Positions 51,823-60,933 of a stretch of DNA of 64,000 nucleotides are shown piece by piece. The translations under genes were made by a program, and so were the position numbers. Numbering within the stretch: position 1 is the stretch's first letter; each line of letters starts with the position of its first letter. This DNA comes from Pseudomonas alliivorans (GTDB lineage Bacteria; Pseudomonadota; Gammaproteobacteria; Pseudomonadales; Pseudomonadaceae): the NCBI RefSeq assembly GCF_017826695.1, contig NZ_JAFFZW010000011.1, positions 119,373-183,372 on the forward strand, in the 5' to 3' direction. The notes under the pieces are model-generated. The model was not told the DNA's origin. It saw only the letters and a list, made by a program, of their open reading frames with translations, and searched no databases.

Positions 51823-51872
51823 AAAAGCCTGACCTTCCGCCTGTTCGCAGGACGGAATGTCGGGCTTTTTTT
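51823..51872 (+). terminator. Intrinsic terminator in the urtA leader (likely AmiR antitermination target)
   Basis: AAAAGCC(T)GAC pairs with GTC(G)GGCTTTT, with an inner CCTG-TTCG-CAGG stem and then T7. It stands 20 bases before the urtA ATG, where a terminator has no sense unless it is regulated. A smaller stem GGACA-TCGTC-TGTCC (51793-51807) precedes it. The gene for the ANTAR regulator is on the other side of the same promoter region. Confidence 0.8.
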
Positions 51873-51891
51873 ATTCCTGGGAGAGAAGTGA

Positions 51892-53073
51892 ATGCACAAC
51901 GACAAACGCCGTTTGATCAAGCATGCGCTGTTGCTGAGCGCCATGAGCCTGCTGCCGTTTTCCCTGACCGGTCAGGCGCAGGCTGCCGAGACCGTGAAAG
52001 TGGGGATTATCCACTCGCTCACCGGCACCATGGCCATCAGTGAAGCTTCGGTGGTGGACGCCGAAAAACTGGCCATCGATGAAATCAACGCCAGCGGTGG
52101 CGTGTTGGGCAAGACCATCGAACCGATTGTCGAAGACGGGGCCAGTGACTGGCCGACCTTCGCCGAGAAGGCGCGCAAGCTTTTGGAAAACGACAAGGTC
52201 GCGGTGACCTTCGGCGCGTTCACCTCTGCCTCGCGCAAGGCCGTACTGCCGGTCTTCGAACGCAACAAGGGCCTGCTCTACTACCCGACGTTCTACGAGG
52301 GGCTGGAAAAATCCCCGGCGATTATCTACACCGGTGCCGAGGCCTCCCAACAGACCCTGGCAGCCGTTACCTGGCTGATGGCCAACAAGGGCAAGAGCGT
52401 CTATCTGGTGGGCTCGGACTACATCTGGCCGCGCACCACCAACAAGCTGGCGCGAGTCTCGGTAACCAAGCAAGGCGGCTCAATTGTCGGCGAGGATTAC
52501 CTGCCGCTGGGCGCCATCGAGTTCTCCTCGGTGATCAACAAGATCAAGGTCGCCAAGCCTGACATTGTGATTTCCACCATTGTCGGCGGCTCCAACGTGG
52601 CGTTCTACAAACAGCTCAAGGCGGCCGGGATCGACAGCAGCAACCAGACCCTGATGGCGCTGGCCGTGACCGAAGAAGAAGTCACCGGTATCGGCGCAGA
52701 AAATCTGACCGGTTTTCTGACCTGCATGAGCTACTTCCAGAGTCTGAAAAACCCGGTCAACGAAAAATTCGTTCAGGCATTCAAGACCCGCTACGGCCAG
52801 CAACGCGTGATCGGCGACCCGATGGCCGCCGCTTACACCGCCGTCTATCTGTGGAAAAAAGCGGCCGAGAAAGCGGGCAGTTTCGACGTGCCGAACGTGA
52901 TCGCCGCGTCCTCGGAAATGGAACTGGATGCGCCTGAAGGCGAGATCAAGGTGCACAAGGACAACCATCACCTGTGGAAACGCGCACGCATCGGCACCCT
53001 CAACGCTCAGGGTCAGGTCGACGTGATCTACGAGTCCGCGCCCATCGAGCCCAACCCGTTCCCGAAACTCTGA
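51892..53073 (+). CDS. urtA: Urea/short-chain amide ABC transporter, substrate-binding protein
   Basis: 393 aa with a signal peptide (HALLLSAMSLLPFSLTGQAQA, cut near residue 30) and a periplasmic binding fold: ETVKVGIIHSLTGTMAISEASVVDAEKLAIDEINASGGVLGK, TFGAFTSASRKAVLPVFERNKGLLYYPTFYEGLEKSPAIIYTGAEASQQ, and a C-terminal KVHKDNHHLWKRARIGTL. The YYPTFYEGLE and HHLWK blocks are typical of UrtA. It delivers urea to UrtBCDE. First gene of the urt-ure operon, preceded by GGGAGAGAAG. Confidence 0.92.
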   Translation: MHNDKRRLIKHALLLSAMSLLPFSLTGQAQAAETVKVGIIHSLTGTMAISEASVVDAEKLAIDEINASGGVLGKTIEPIVEDGASDWPTFAEKARKLLENDKVAVTFGAFTSASRKAVLPVFERNKGLLYYPTFYEGLEKSPAIIYTGAEASQQTLAAVTWLMANKGKSVYLVGSDYIWPRTTNKLARVSVTKQGGSIVGEDYLPLGAIEFSSVINKIKVAKPDIVISTIVGGSNVAFYKQLKAAGIDSSNQTLMALAVTEEEVTGIGAENLTGFLTCMSYFQSLKNPVNEKFVQAFKTRYGQQRVIGDPMAAAYTAVYLWKKAAEKAGSFDVPNVIAASSEMELDAPEGEIKVHKDNHHLWKRARIGTLNAQGQVDVIYESAPIEPNPFPKL

Positions 53074-53140
53074 CACGTGCGCGGGCGTGAGTTGACGCGC
53101 GCCCGTCTCTTTCAAACCTTCAGCGACAGGTGGCGACGCC

Positions 53141-54043
53141 ATGACTTTCGATACGCTGGTAATGCAAGTCTTCAGCGGGTTCTCGCTGTTCTCGGTGCTG
53201 GTGCTCATGGCGCTGGGGCTGACCATCGTGTTCGGCCTGATGGGCGTGATCAACATGGCTCACGGTGAATTGATGGCAATGGGCGCGTACATGACGTACG
53301 TCACGTCGGTGGTGTTTCAGCGCTACCTGCCCGAACTCATGGGCTGGTATTTCATCGTCGCGATCGGCGTCGCCTTTCTGGTGACCTTCGCCTTCGGGTT
53401 CCTGCTTGAACGCTGTTTCATCCGTTTCATGTACAACCGCCCGCTGGACACCCTGCTGGCGACCTGGGGCCTTTCGCTGGTGCTGCAACAGGTGTTTCGT
53501 CAGGTCTTTGGCCCCAAGGAAGTCAGCGTGCCAACCGTGCAATGGCTGCAGGGCGCGTGGAAAGTCAGCGAAGGCCTGGAGTTGCCGATCAACCGGATCT
53601 TCATCATCGGCCTGACCTTCGTCATCGCCGCAGCGGTATTCCTGTTTCTCTACCGCAGCCGCTGGGGGCTGCGCATCCGCGCCGTCACCCAGAACCGCGC
53701 CATGGCGGGTGCTGCGGGGATCAATACCGCACGTGTGGATTCGGTGACCTTCGCGCTGGGTTGCGGGCTGGCCGGCATTGCCGGCAGCTCGTTCACCATG
53801 CTCGCCTCCACCGGCCCGGTCAGCGGCCAGCAGTACCTGGTGGACACCTTCATCGTGGTCGTGTTCGGCGGGGTCGAAAGCTTGCTTGGCACCTTCCTGT
53901 CGGCCTTCGCCATTGGTCAGACGCAGATTTCGCTGGAGTACCTCACCACCGGTTCCATGGCCAAGGCCATGACGTTGCTGGTGGTCATCGTGCTGCTGTT
54001 CTTCCGCCCCAACGGCCTGTTCGCCACGAAAGTGAGACGTTGA
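53141..54043 (+). CDS. urtB: Urea ABC transporter permease
   Basis: 300 aa LivH-type permease with about eight helices, including LGLTIVFGLMGVINMAHGELMAMGAYMTY at the start, LLATWGLSLVLQQVFRQVFGPKEV, and TQNRAMAGAAGINTARVDSVTFALGCGLAGIAGS with the family EAA-like loop. Starts 67 bases after urtA and ends one base before urtC. Confidence 0.93.
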   Translation: MTFDTLVMQVFSGFSLFSVLVLMALGLTIVFGLMGVINMAHGELMAMGAYMTYVTSVVFQRYLPELMGWYFIVAIGVAFLVTFAFGFLLERCFIRFMYNRPLDTLLATWGLSLVLQQVFRQVFGPKEVSVPTVQWLQGAWKVSEGLELPINRIFIIGLTFVIAAAVFLFLYRSRWGLRIRAVTQNRAMAGAAGINTARVDSVTFALGCGLAGIAGSSFTMLASTGPVSGQQYLVDTFIVVVFGGVESLLGTFLSAFAIGQTQISLEYLTTGSMAKAMTLLVVIVLLFFRPNGLFATKVRR

Positions 54044-54044
54044 G

Positions 54045-55184
54045 ATGAATGACATGACTGAAAAGCCGCCAGCCCTGCCCCGGACAACCGCCTCCCGACC
54101 CGCGTGGCTCAATGGCGGCTGGCTGGCGTTGCTGGAACGCTACAGCCTGATCTGGCTCTCGGTTCTGCTGCTGGTGGTGTTGCCATTGTGCCTGGGCGAC
54201 TTCCGCCTGGGTCTCGCAGGCAAATACCTGAGCCTGGGGTTTTGCGCAGTCGGCATGGTGATGATCTGGGGCTACGGCGGCATCCTCAGCCTGGGCCAGG
54301 GGATCTTCTTCGGGCTGGGCAGCTACATGATGGCGATGTACCTGAAACTCGAAGCCACGGCCACGGACGAAGCCGCCAGCGCCCTTGCCGCGTTCTACGG
54401 CTCGGCGCTGCCCGACTTCATGATCTGGAACAGTGTCGAGTCGCTGCCGTGGTGGTGGAAGCCGTTCGAATCGGCAACCTTCACACTGGTGGCGATCCTG
54501 ATTCTGCCGGCGCTGCTGGCGTTCCTGTTCAGCTACGCCTACTTCAAGAAACGCGTGGGCGGCGTGTATTTCTCGATCATCACCCTGTCGCTGGCTTCGA
54601 TCATGTCGATCATGATCATCGGCCAGCAAGGCTACACCGGCGGGGTCAACGGTCTGACTGATTTCAAGACGGTCTTCGGCCTGAGCCTGCAGACGCCGCA
54701 GACACCCTGGATTCTGTACCTGATCACCACCCTGCTGTTGCTGGCCTGCGTTGCGATGTGCGGCTTCATTCTGCGCAGCCGCCTGGGCAAGGTGATCGTG
54801 GCGATTCGGGACCGCGAAGACCGGGTGCGCTTTTCTGGCTACAACACGGCCCTGTTCAAGGCCTTCATCTTTGCCGTGGCGGCGCTGATCTCGGCGCTGG
54901 GCGGCGTGATGTTCACCCTGCAGGTCGGTCTGGCATCACCGTCGCTGGTGGGCATCATTCCGTCGACTGAAATCGTCATCTACGCCGCTCTGGGCGGACG
55001 CCTGTCATTGGTCGGTGCGGTGTACGGCACGCTGCTGATCGGTACGGCAAAAACCTACCTCTCGGAAAACTTCGTCAGCTTCTGGCAGTACTTCATCGGT
55101 TTTCTGTTCATGGGCGTGGTGCTGTTCCTGCCCGCAGGTCTGGCCGGTCTGCTACAACGACTGAACAACAAGGAGGCGAACTGA
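54045..55184 (+). CDS. urtC: Urea ABC transporter permease
   Basis: 379 aa LivM-type permease, ~10 helices. YGGILSLGQGIFFGLGSYMMAMYLKLE and AIRDREDRVRFSGYNTALFKAFIFAVAALISALGG are characteristic of UrtC, together with a long hydrophilic insert after the fourth helix. Partner of UrtB. Overlaps urtD by one base. Confidence 0.93.
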   Translation: MNDMTEKPPALPRTTASRPAWLNGGWLALLERYSLIWLSVLLLVVLPLCLGDFRLGLAGKYLSLGFCAVGMVMIWGYGGILSLGQGIFFGLGSYMMAMYLKLEATATDEAASALAAFYGSALPDFMIWNSVESLPWWWKPFESATFTLVAILILPALLAFLFSYAYFKKRVGGVYFSIITLSLASIMSIMIIGQQGYTGGVNGLTDFKTVFGLSLQTPQTPWILYLITTLLLLACVAMCGFILRSRLGKVIVAIRDREDRVRFSGYNTALFKAFIFAVAALISALGGVMFTLQVGLASPSLVGIIPSTEIVIYAALGGRLSLVGAVYGTLLIGTAKTYLSENFVSFWQYFIGFLFMGVVLFLPAGLAGLLQRLNNKEAN

Positions 55185-55921
55185 TGGGCGCGCTGCTACT
55201 GAGTGTCGAAGACCTGACGGTGTCCTTTGACGGCTTCAAGGCCGTGGACAACCTCAATTTCTACGTCGAAGAAAATCAGGTGCATGTGGTGATCGGGCCG
55301 AACGGTGCCGGCAAAACCACGCTGCTGGACATGATCTGTGGCAAGACCCGCCCGAGCGCCGGGAGCATTCGCTTCAAGGACCTGCAACTGGCCAACATGA
55401 TCGAGTACCAGATCACCCGTGCGGGCGTCGGCCGCAAGTTCCAGAACCCATCGGTGTACGAAGACCTCACCGTGCGCGAGAACCTGGACATTTCCTCGCC
55501 GGACAAGCGCGGCATCTTCAACTGCCTGTTCGCAGGAAAGAACACCGCCTTGCAGGCCGAGATCGAACAGACCGCCGAGATGATCTTTCTCAAGGACCAG
55601 TTGGGCCGCAAGGCAGGGCTTTTGTCCCACGGCCAGAAACAGTGGCTGGAGATCGGCATGCTGCTGATGCAGCGTCCGGAGTTGCTGTTGCTGGATGAAC
55701 CGGTGGCAGGCATGAGCGCTGGCGAGCGAGAGAAGACCGCTGGCCTGCTCAAGCTCATCGCCAAGGGCCGCGCGATGGTGATCATCGAGCACGACATGGA
55801 GTTCGTGAAGTCGGTGGCCGACAAGGTCACTGTGCTGCATCAGGGCAAGACCCTGGCTTACGGCTCGATGGATCAGGTGCAGAACGATCCTCGCGTCATC
55901 GACGTCTACCTGGGGCACTGA
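55184..55921 (+). CDS. urtD: Urea ABC transporter ATP-binding protein
   Basis: 245 aa ABC ATPase of the LivG type: Walker A GPNGAGKTT, ABC signature LSHGQKQWLEIG, Walker B LLLLDEPVAGM and the switch His in IIEHDMEFV. The variant signature SHGQK is typical of UrtD. Couples ATP hydrolysis to urea uptake. Confidence 0.94.
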   Translation: MGALLLSVEDLTVSFDGFKAVDNLNFYVEENQVHVVIGPNGAGKTTLLDMICGKTRPSAGSIRFKDLQLANMIEYQITRAGVGRKFQNPSVYEDLTVRENLDISSPDKRGIFNCLFAGKNTALQAEIEQTAEMIFLKDQLGRKAGLLSHGQKQWLEIGMLLMQRPELLLLDEPVAGMSAGEREKTAGLLKLIAKGRAMVIIEHDMEFVKSVADKVTVLHQGKTLAYGSMDQVQNDPRVIDVYLGH

Positions 55922-55923
55922 AT

Positions 55924-56613
55924 ATGCTGAATGTCACTGAACTGAACGTCTACTACGGCGACAGCCATGTGCTGCGCGACCTGAGCCTTGATCTTGCGCC
56001 AGGCGAATCGCTGGCGATCATGGGCCGCAACGGCATGGGCAAAACCACGCTGCTGCGCAGTCTGGCAGGTATGCTGCCCACCCGCAGCGGCAGCATCACC
56101 CTGACCGGGCAGGAACTGACCGGCAGCAAGAGCTATGAGCGCGTTGCCGCAGGCATCGGCTTCGTGCCACAGGGCCGCATGATCTTTCCTTACCTGAGCG
56201 TCGAGGAAAACATCCTTACCGGTATGCAGGGCGCACCCGCCGCCCCTGTTCCCGACTACATCTTCGAGTACTTTCCGGTGCTGTTCGAGATGCGCAGACG
56301 CAAGGGCGGCAACCTCTCCGGCGGACAGCAGCAACAACTGGCCATCGCCCGGGCGCTGGTGTCCAACCCCAAGGTGCTGATCCTCGACGAGCCCACCGAA
56401 GGCATCCAGCCGTCGATCATCAAGGACATCGCCAAGGCCCTGAACCTGCTCAAGCAGGAGCGCGGATTTTCGCTGATTGTGTCCGAACAGGTGCTGTCGT
56501 TCGCGATGGCTGTGGCCGACCGCTACCTGATCATCGAAAAAGGCGAATTCGTGCACAGCGAAGTCCGCGAAACCGTCGACCGCGAGCGCATCCTGCGCTA
56601 CCTCACCATCTGA
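55924..56613 (+). CDS. urtE: Urea ABC transporter ATP-binding protein
   Basis: 229 aa ABC ATPase of the LivF type: Walker A GRNGMGKTT, signature LSGGQQQQLAIAR, Walker B VLILDEPTEGIQPSI. Second ATPase of the urea transporter. Two bases after urtD and 21 bases before ureE, so uptake and hydrolysis genes are one transcript. Confidence 0.94.
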   Translation: MLNVTELNVYYGDSHVLRDLSLDLAPGESLAIMGRNGMGKTTLLRSLAGMLPTRSGSITLTGQELTGSKSYERVAAGIGFVPQGRMIFPYLSVEENILTGMQGAPAAPVPDYIFEYFPVLFEMRRRKGGNLSGGQQQQLAIARALVSNPKVLILDEPTEGIQPSIIKDIAKALNLLKQERGFSLIVSEQVLSFAMAVADRYLIIEKGEFVHSEVRETVDRERILRYLTI

Positions 56614-56634
56614 ACCGGCACAGGAAAACGCGCC

Positions 56635-57075
56635 ATGCTGATACTCGACCGCATCCTCGGCCAGGCCAGCGACCCGGCCCTTGCCGAGCGGCTTCATGAC
56701 CTGAGTCATAACGGGCAGGTGGAAACCCTGTGCCTGTCCGGTAGCGATATCCAGCGCCATCGTCTGCGACTGGCCAGCGACCAGGGCACCGACTGCGCGA
56801 TTCGTCTGCAACGGCACCAGCAATTGCGCAACGGCTCGGTGCTGATGCTCGACGGCCAGCGTGCCATCGTCGTGCAAATGCAGGATCAGCAATACCTGAG
56901 CCTGCGGCCACGCGATACCGCAGCGGCGCTGGAACTGGGTTATTTCGCAGGCAACATGCACTGGGCCGTGCGCTTTGCCGGCGACACCTTGCAGATCCCG
57001 CTCAACGGACCTGAAGCCGACTATCTGGAACGCCTCGCGCCCATGATTGCCGACGGCCGGGTGTCGCGCGCATGA
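56635..57075 (+). CDS. ureE: Urease accessory protein (nickel metallochaperone)
   Basis: 146 aa: an N-terminal peptide-binding domain (LILDRILGQASDPAL) and a C-terminal metal-binding domain (ELGYFAGNMHWAVRFAGDTLQIPLNG). The conserved interface His lies in GNMHWAV. There is no C-terminal His-rich tail of the Klebsiella type, so only the core nickel site is present. Overlaps ureF by four bases. Confidence 0.9.
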   Translation: MLILDRILGQASDPALAERLHDLSHNGQVETLCLSGSDIQRHRLRLASDQGTDCAIRLQRHQQLRNGSVLMLDGQRAIVVQMQDQQYLSLRPRDTAAALELGYFAGNMHWAVRFAGDTLQIPLNGPEADYLERLAPMIADGRVSRA

Positions 57076-57815
57076 ACGCCCTTCTCGACGACCTGGGCAG
57101 CGCCCTGCTGGCCATGCAACAGGCCGACAGTTTCTTCCCCACGGGTGCAGTGGCCTGGTCATGGGGACTGGAAACGCTCAAGGCAGACGGTCATCTTGGC
57201 CGGATTGAACGAGTCCCGCCGCGACGCCGCCAGCGGGAAACACGCCCCGACCGCAGCGCTGAGTTGTGCGGTTTTGTAGAGGGCCAGTTACGTCACCGCT
57301 GGAACAGTTTCGACCGGGCCTTTCTGGTCGCTGCCTGGCAATCTGCCGACGATCTGGATCAGTTGATGCTACTGGACGCGCAGGTCGAAGCGCTGACGAT
57401 GGCCGAAGAGCTGCGTCAGGGCTCACGGCGTGTCGGTCAGGCGCTGCTGGGCGTTCACGCGGCTCTTGGTACGCCCGGCGCCGAGCGCTATCAACACCAA
57501 GTGCTGGTCGGCGAGACGCCGGGGCATCTTTGCGTACTGCAGGGCCTGATCTGGAAACAACTGGGCATGCAGCTTGAGCATTGCCAACTGGCGGCTGCCC
57601 ATGGGCTGTGTACCGGACTGGTCAGCGCCGCCGTACGGCTCGGCGTAATGGGTCACGTTGACGCACAGCGCGTGCTGACATCCATCCAGCCCTTGATAGC
57701 GCAACTGCTCGCCCTCGACCCGCCAGAACCGGACAACGCCAGCGGCTTCACGCCGATGGCCGAGATCGCTGTGATGCGCCACGAAACCCAGGAATTGCGC
57801 CTGTTCGCCAATTGA
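57072..57815 (+). CDS. ureF: Urease accessory protein UreF, with an unusual internal segment
   Basis: 247 aa all-helical UreF: LLAMQQADSFFPTGAVAWSWGLETLKADG at the start, GFVEGQLRHRWNSFDRAFLVAAW, and LGMQLEHCQLAAAHGLCTGLVSAAVRLGVMG near the end. Known: UreF with UreD and UreG loads nickel into urease. Odd: residues ~40-62 (GRIERVPPRRRQRETRPDRSAEL) are Arg-rich and unlike the family, where GLETL...DG is followed directly by a short loop and the next helix. A compensated frameshift or an insertion is likely, and may or may not be tolerated. Confidence 0.85.
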   Translation: MNALLDDLGSALLAMQQADSFFPTGAVAWSWGLETLKADGHLGRIERVPPRRRQRETRPDRSAELCGFVEGQLRHRWNSFDRAFLVAAWQSADDLDQLMLLDAQVEALTMAEELRQGSRRVGQALLGVHAALGTPGAERYQHQVLVGETPGHLCVLQGLIWKQLGMQLEHCQLAAAHGLCTGLVSAAVRLGVMGHVDAQRVLTSIQPLIAQLLALDPPEPDNASGFTPMAEIAVMRHETQELRLFAN

Positions 57816-57839
57816 TCAACCGCCCGCAGGAGCCACGCC

Positions 57840-58535
57840 ATGCTGCTGACCCCCACCGAGCTTGAACGCCTTACGCTGTACACCGCTGCCGAACTGTCGC
57901 GCAAACGCCGGGGCAAGGGCCTGCGCCTGAACTTCCCGGAAGCCTCGGCGCTGATCGCCGACGAAATCCTGGAAGGCGCCCGCGAGGGGCGCAGCGTGGC
58001 GGAACTGATCGGCTTCGGCTCGACGATTCTCGACACCGATGACGTCATGCCCGGTGTCGCCGATTTGCTGCCGGTGTTGCAGGTCGAAGGCACCTTTCCG
58101 GACGGCACCAAGCTGGTCACGGTTCACCAGCCGATCCGGCCAGGCCGACTGCCGCTGACGGTCATGCCCACACCCGGCGAGATTTTCGCGCCTGAAGGCG
58201 ATATCCAGCTCAACGGCGGCCGACCCACTGCGACGCTGCGCGCCTTGAATACCGGCGACCGCCCGGTGCAGATCGGCAGCCATTACCATTTTTTCGAGGT
58301 CAACAAGGCGCTGGATTTCCCCCGCGAAATCGCCTTTGGCATGCACCTGGACATTCCGGCCGGCACCGCTGTGCGCTTCGAACCGGGTGAACTGCGCGAG
58401 GTGCACTTGGTGCAGTTCGGCGGCACGGGCGATATTCACGGTTTCAGCGGCCTCACCAATGGCAACCTGCACGACCCGGCCTGCAAGCGCATGGCGCTGG
58501 ACCGAGCGCGTGCGCAGCATTTCAAGGGAGCCTGA
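57840..58535 (+). CDS. ureAB: Urease subunit gamma/beta fusion
   Basis: 231 aa with the gamma subunit in residues 1-~100 (MLLTPTELERLTLYTAAELSRKRRGKGLRLNFPEA, GAREGRSVAELIGFG) joined to the beta subunit (~105-225: MPTPGEIFAPEGDIQLNGGRPTATLRALNTGDRPVQIGSHYHFFEVN, DIHGFSGL). Fusions of this kind are known, and a separate ureA and ureB are not present here. Forms the urease complex with UreC. Confidence 0.94.
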   Translation: MLLTPTELERLTLYTAAELSRKRRGKGLRLNFPEASALIADEILEGAREGRSVAELIGFGSTILDTDDVMPGVADLLPVLQVEGTFPDGTKLVTVHQPIRPGRLPLTVMPTPGEIFAPEGDIQLNGGRPTATLRALNTGDRPVQIGSHYHFFEVNKALDFPREIAFGMHLDIPAGTAVRFEPGELREVHLVQFGGTGDIHGFSGLTNGNLHDPACKRMALDRARAQHFKGA

Positions 58536-58538
58536 CCC

Positions 58539-60251
58539 ATGGCCACGATGACCCGCAAGGAATACGCCGCGATGTACGGCCCCACCAAGGGTGACGCGAT
58601 CCGGCTGGGTGACACCTCACTGCTGGCCGAGGTCGAGTTCGACCACGCGGTGCCCGGCGACGAATGCCTGCATGGCGGCGGCAAGACCTTGCGCGACGGC
58701 ATGGGCCTGATGCCCGGTCACGACAGCGACGAGGGTGCCCTCGACATGCTGATCTGTAACGCACTGATCATCGATCCGGTGATCGGCATCGTCAAAGGCG
58801 ACATCGGCATCAAGGACGGCAGGATTGTCGCCATCGGCAAGGCTGGCAACCCGCAGATCATGGACGGCGTACACCCGCAACTCATCTGCGGCGTCGCCAC
58901 CACCGTGCGTGATGCCGAAGGCCTGATCGTCACGCCTGGCGGCATCGATGTGCACGTGCATTTCGACTCCGCGCAGCTCTGCGACCATGCGTTGGCGGCC
59001 GGGCTGACCACCTTGATTGGCGGCTCGCTGGGACCGATCACCGTGGGCATCGACTGCGGTGGCGAGTGGAACGTCGGCAAGATGCTGCAGGCGTCAGAAC
59101 ACTGGCCGATCAACTTCGGCTTTCTCGGACGCGGCAATTCGAGCAAACCCGAATCGCTGCTCGGGCAACTGCGCGGCGGCTGCCTGGGATTGAAAATTCA
59201 TGAGGACTGGGGCGCGATGCCTGCGGTGATTGACACCTGCCTGAAGGTTGCCGATGAATATGACTTTCAGGTGCAACTGCACACCGACACGCTCAACGAA
59301 TCGGGTTTTCTGGAAGACACCCTGGCGGCCATCGGCGACCGCACCATCCACATGTACCACACCGAAGGCGCGGGCGGCGGGCATGCGCCGGACATCATCA
59401 GCGTGGCGGGCAAGCCCAACTGCATCCCCTCCTCGACCAACCCGACCAACCCTTACACGATCAATACCTTCGACGAACACCTGGACATGATCATGGTCTG
59501 CCACCACCTCAACCCGGAGGTGCCGGAAGACGTGGCGTTCGCCGAGTCCCGCGTACGGCCGCAGACCATCGCCGCCGAAGACATCCTGCACGACACCGGC
59601 GCAATCTCGATTCTGGGCTCGGACAGTCAGGGCATGGGCCGCATCAATGAAGTCATCTGCCGCACTTGGCAACTGGCGTCGAAAATGAAAGACCAGCGTG
59701 GTCGTCTGCCGGAAGAAGCCACAGCTCTTGGCGACAACGAACGCATCAAACGCTACATCGCCAAATACACCATCAACGCCGCGCGCGTGTTCGGTATCGA
59801 CAGCTACATCGGTTCGCTGGAGCCGGGCAAGCTCGCCGATCTGGTGCTGTGGAGGCCGGCATTCTTCGGCATCAAGCCGGAACTGGTGGTCAAGGGCGGC
59901 TTCATCGTGCACGGCGTGATGGGTGACTCGGCGGCCTCGCTCTACACCTGCGAACCGCTGGTGATGCGCCCGCAATGGGGCGCGTTCGGCGAAGCGAGCA
60001 AGGCGTTGTCGGTGAATTTCGTCAACCGGCTGGCCGTCGAGGCCGACACCGCCAGCAAGCTGGGCCTCAAGAAAGCCCTGCTGCCTGCGTTCGGCACACG
60101 CACGCTGCGCAAGTCCGACATGCTGCACAACGATGCCTGCCCGGACATCCGCGTCGACCCACAGACGTTCGACGTTTACGCCGATGGCGAGCGGCTGTTC
60201 TGTGACCCGGTCAGCGAAGTCCCGCTCGCTCAACGCTACATGCTGCGCTGA
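58539..60251 (+). CDS. ureC: Urease subunit alpha (catalytic)
   Basis: 570 aa amidohydrolase with the di-nickel site: HVHFDS (two His), the carbamylated Lys in GLKIHEDWG, LHTDTLNESGF and MYHTEGAGGGHAPD with further His ligands, mobile-flap Cys-His in MVCHHLNPEVPEDVAFAESRVRP, and the Asp ligand in GSDSQGMGR. All active-site residues are present. Hydrolyses urea to ammonia and carbamate. Four bases after ureAB. Confidence 0.97.
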   Translation: MATMTRKEYAAMYGPTKGDAIRLGDTSLLAEVEFDHAVPGDECLHGGGKTLRDGMGLMPGHDSDEGALDMLICNALIIDPVIGIVKGDIGIKDGRIVAIGKAGNPQIMDGVHPQLICGVATTVRDAEGLIVTPGGIDVHVHFDSAQLCDHALAAGLTTLIGGSLGPITVGIDCGGEWNVGKMLQASEHWPINFGFLGRGNSSKPESLLGQLRGGCLGLKIHEDWGAMPAVIDTCLKVADEYDFQVQLHTDTLNESGFLEDTLAAIGDRTIHMYHTEGAGGGHAPDIISVAGKPNCIPSSTNPTNPYTINTFDEHLDMIMVCHHLNPEVPEDVAFAESRVRPQTIAAEDILHDTGAISILGSDSQGMGRINEVICRTWQLASKMKDQRGRLPEEATALGDNERIKRYIAKYTINAARVFGIDSYIGSLEPGKLADLVLWRPAFFGIKPELVVKGGFIVHGVMGDSAASLYTCEPLVMRPQWGAFGEASKALSVNFVNRLAVEADTASKLGLKKALLPAFGTRTLRKSDMLHNDACPDIRVDPQTFDVYADGERLFCDPVSEVPLAQRYMLR

Positions 60252-60273
60252 ACCCATTTGAAGGAGCCTGATC

Positions 60274-60933
60274 ATGAGCCTGCCATTGAAGACGCCAACC
60301 CTGCCCGCTTCACAGCCTCACCCCGGCGCTGCCCGTGTCGGCATCGGCGGCCCGGTAGGCTCGGGCAAGACCCGCCTGCTGGAACAGCTGATTCCACGCT
60401 TCATTGCCCGTGGAATCGAACTGGCCATTATCACCAATGACCTCGCTACCCGAGAAGACGCCGAACGCGTGCAGCGCAGCGGCCTGATCGACCCCATGCG
60501 AGTCCGCGCGGTGGAAACCGGCGCATGCCCCCACACAGCGATTCGTGAAGACCCGACACTCAACCTGCAGATGGCCGATGAACTGGAAGCACACTTCAAG
60601 AATCTTGATCTGGTCCTGATCGAATCAGGTGGCGACAACCTGGCCTCGACCTTCTCGCTGGACCTGGTGGATTACTGGATTTTCGTCATTGACGTCGCCG
60701 GTGGTGACGACATTCCGCGCAAACGAGGCCCCGGCGTGCTGAGCTGCGATCTGCTGGTGGTCAACAAATACGACCTGGCGCCCCATGTAGGCGTCGATCT
60801 GTCGCGCATGCGGCGTGAGTCTGCCGAAGCACGTGACGGGCGCCCCGTGCTGTTCACCAACTGCAGCACCGGGGATGGCGTCGATGCGGTGGTCGAGGCG
60901 ATCAGCCGGGCCGTGCTGTTCGACCGGCCATGA
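60274..60933 (+). CDS. ureG: Urease accessory GTPase
   Basis: 219 aa SIMIBI GTPase: P-loop GIGGPVGSGKTRLLEQL, LAIITNDLATREDAERV, the metal motif ACPHTAIREDPTLN with the CPH nickel ligand, LVLIESGGDNLASTFS, and VVNKYDLAP. Powers nickel delivery to apo-urease. GAAGGAG precedes the ATG, and ureD begins four bases before its stop. Confidence 0.95.
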   Translation: MSLPLKTPTLPASQPHPGAARVGIGGPVGSGKTRLLEQLIPRFIARGIELAIITNDLATREDAERVQRSGLIDPMRVRAVETGACPHTAIREDPTLNLQMADELEAHFKNLDLVLIESGGDNLASTFSLDLVDYWIFVIDVAGGDDIPRKRGPGVLSCDLLVVNKYDLAPHVGVDLSRMRRESAEARDGRPVLFTNCSTGDGVDAVVEAISRAVLFDRP

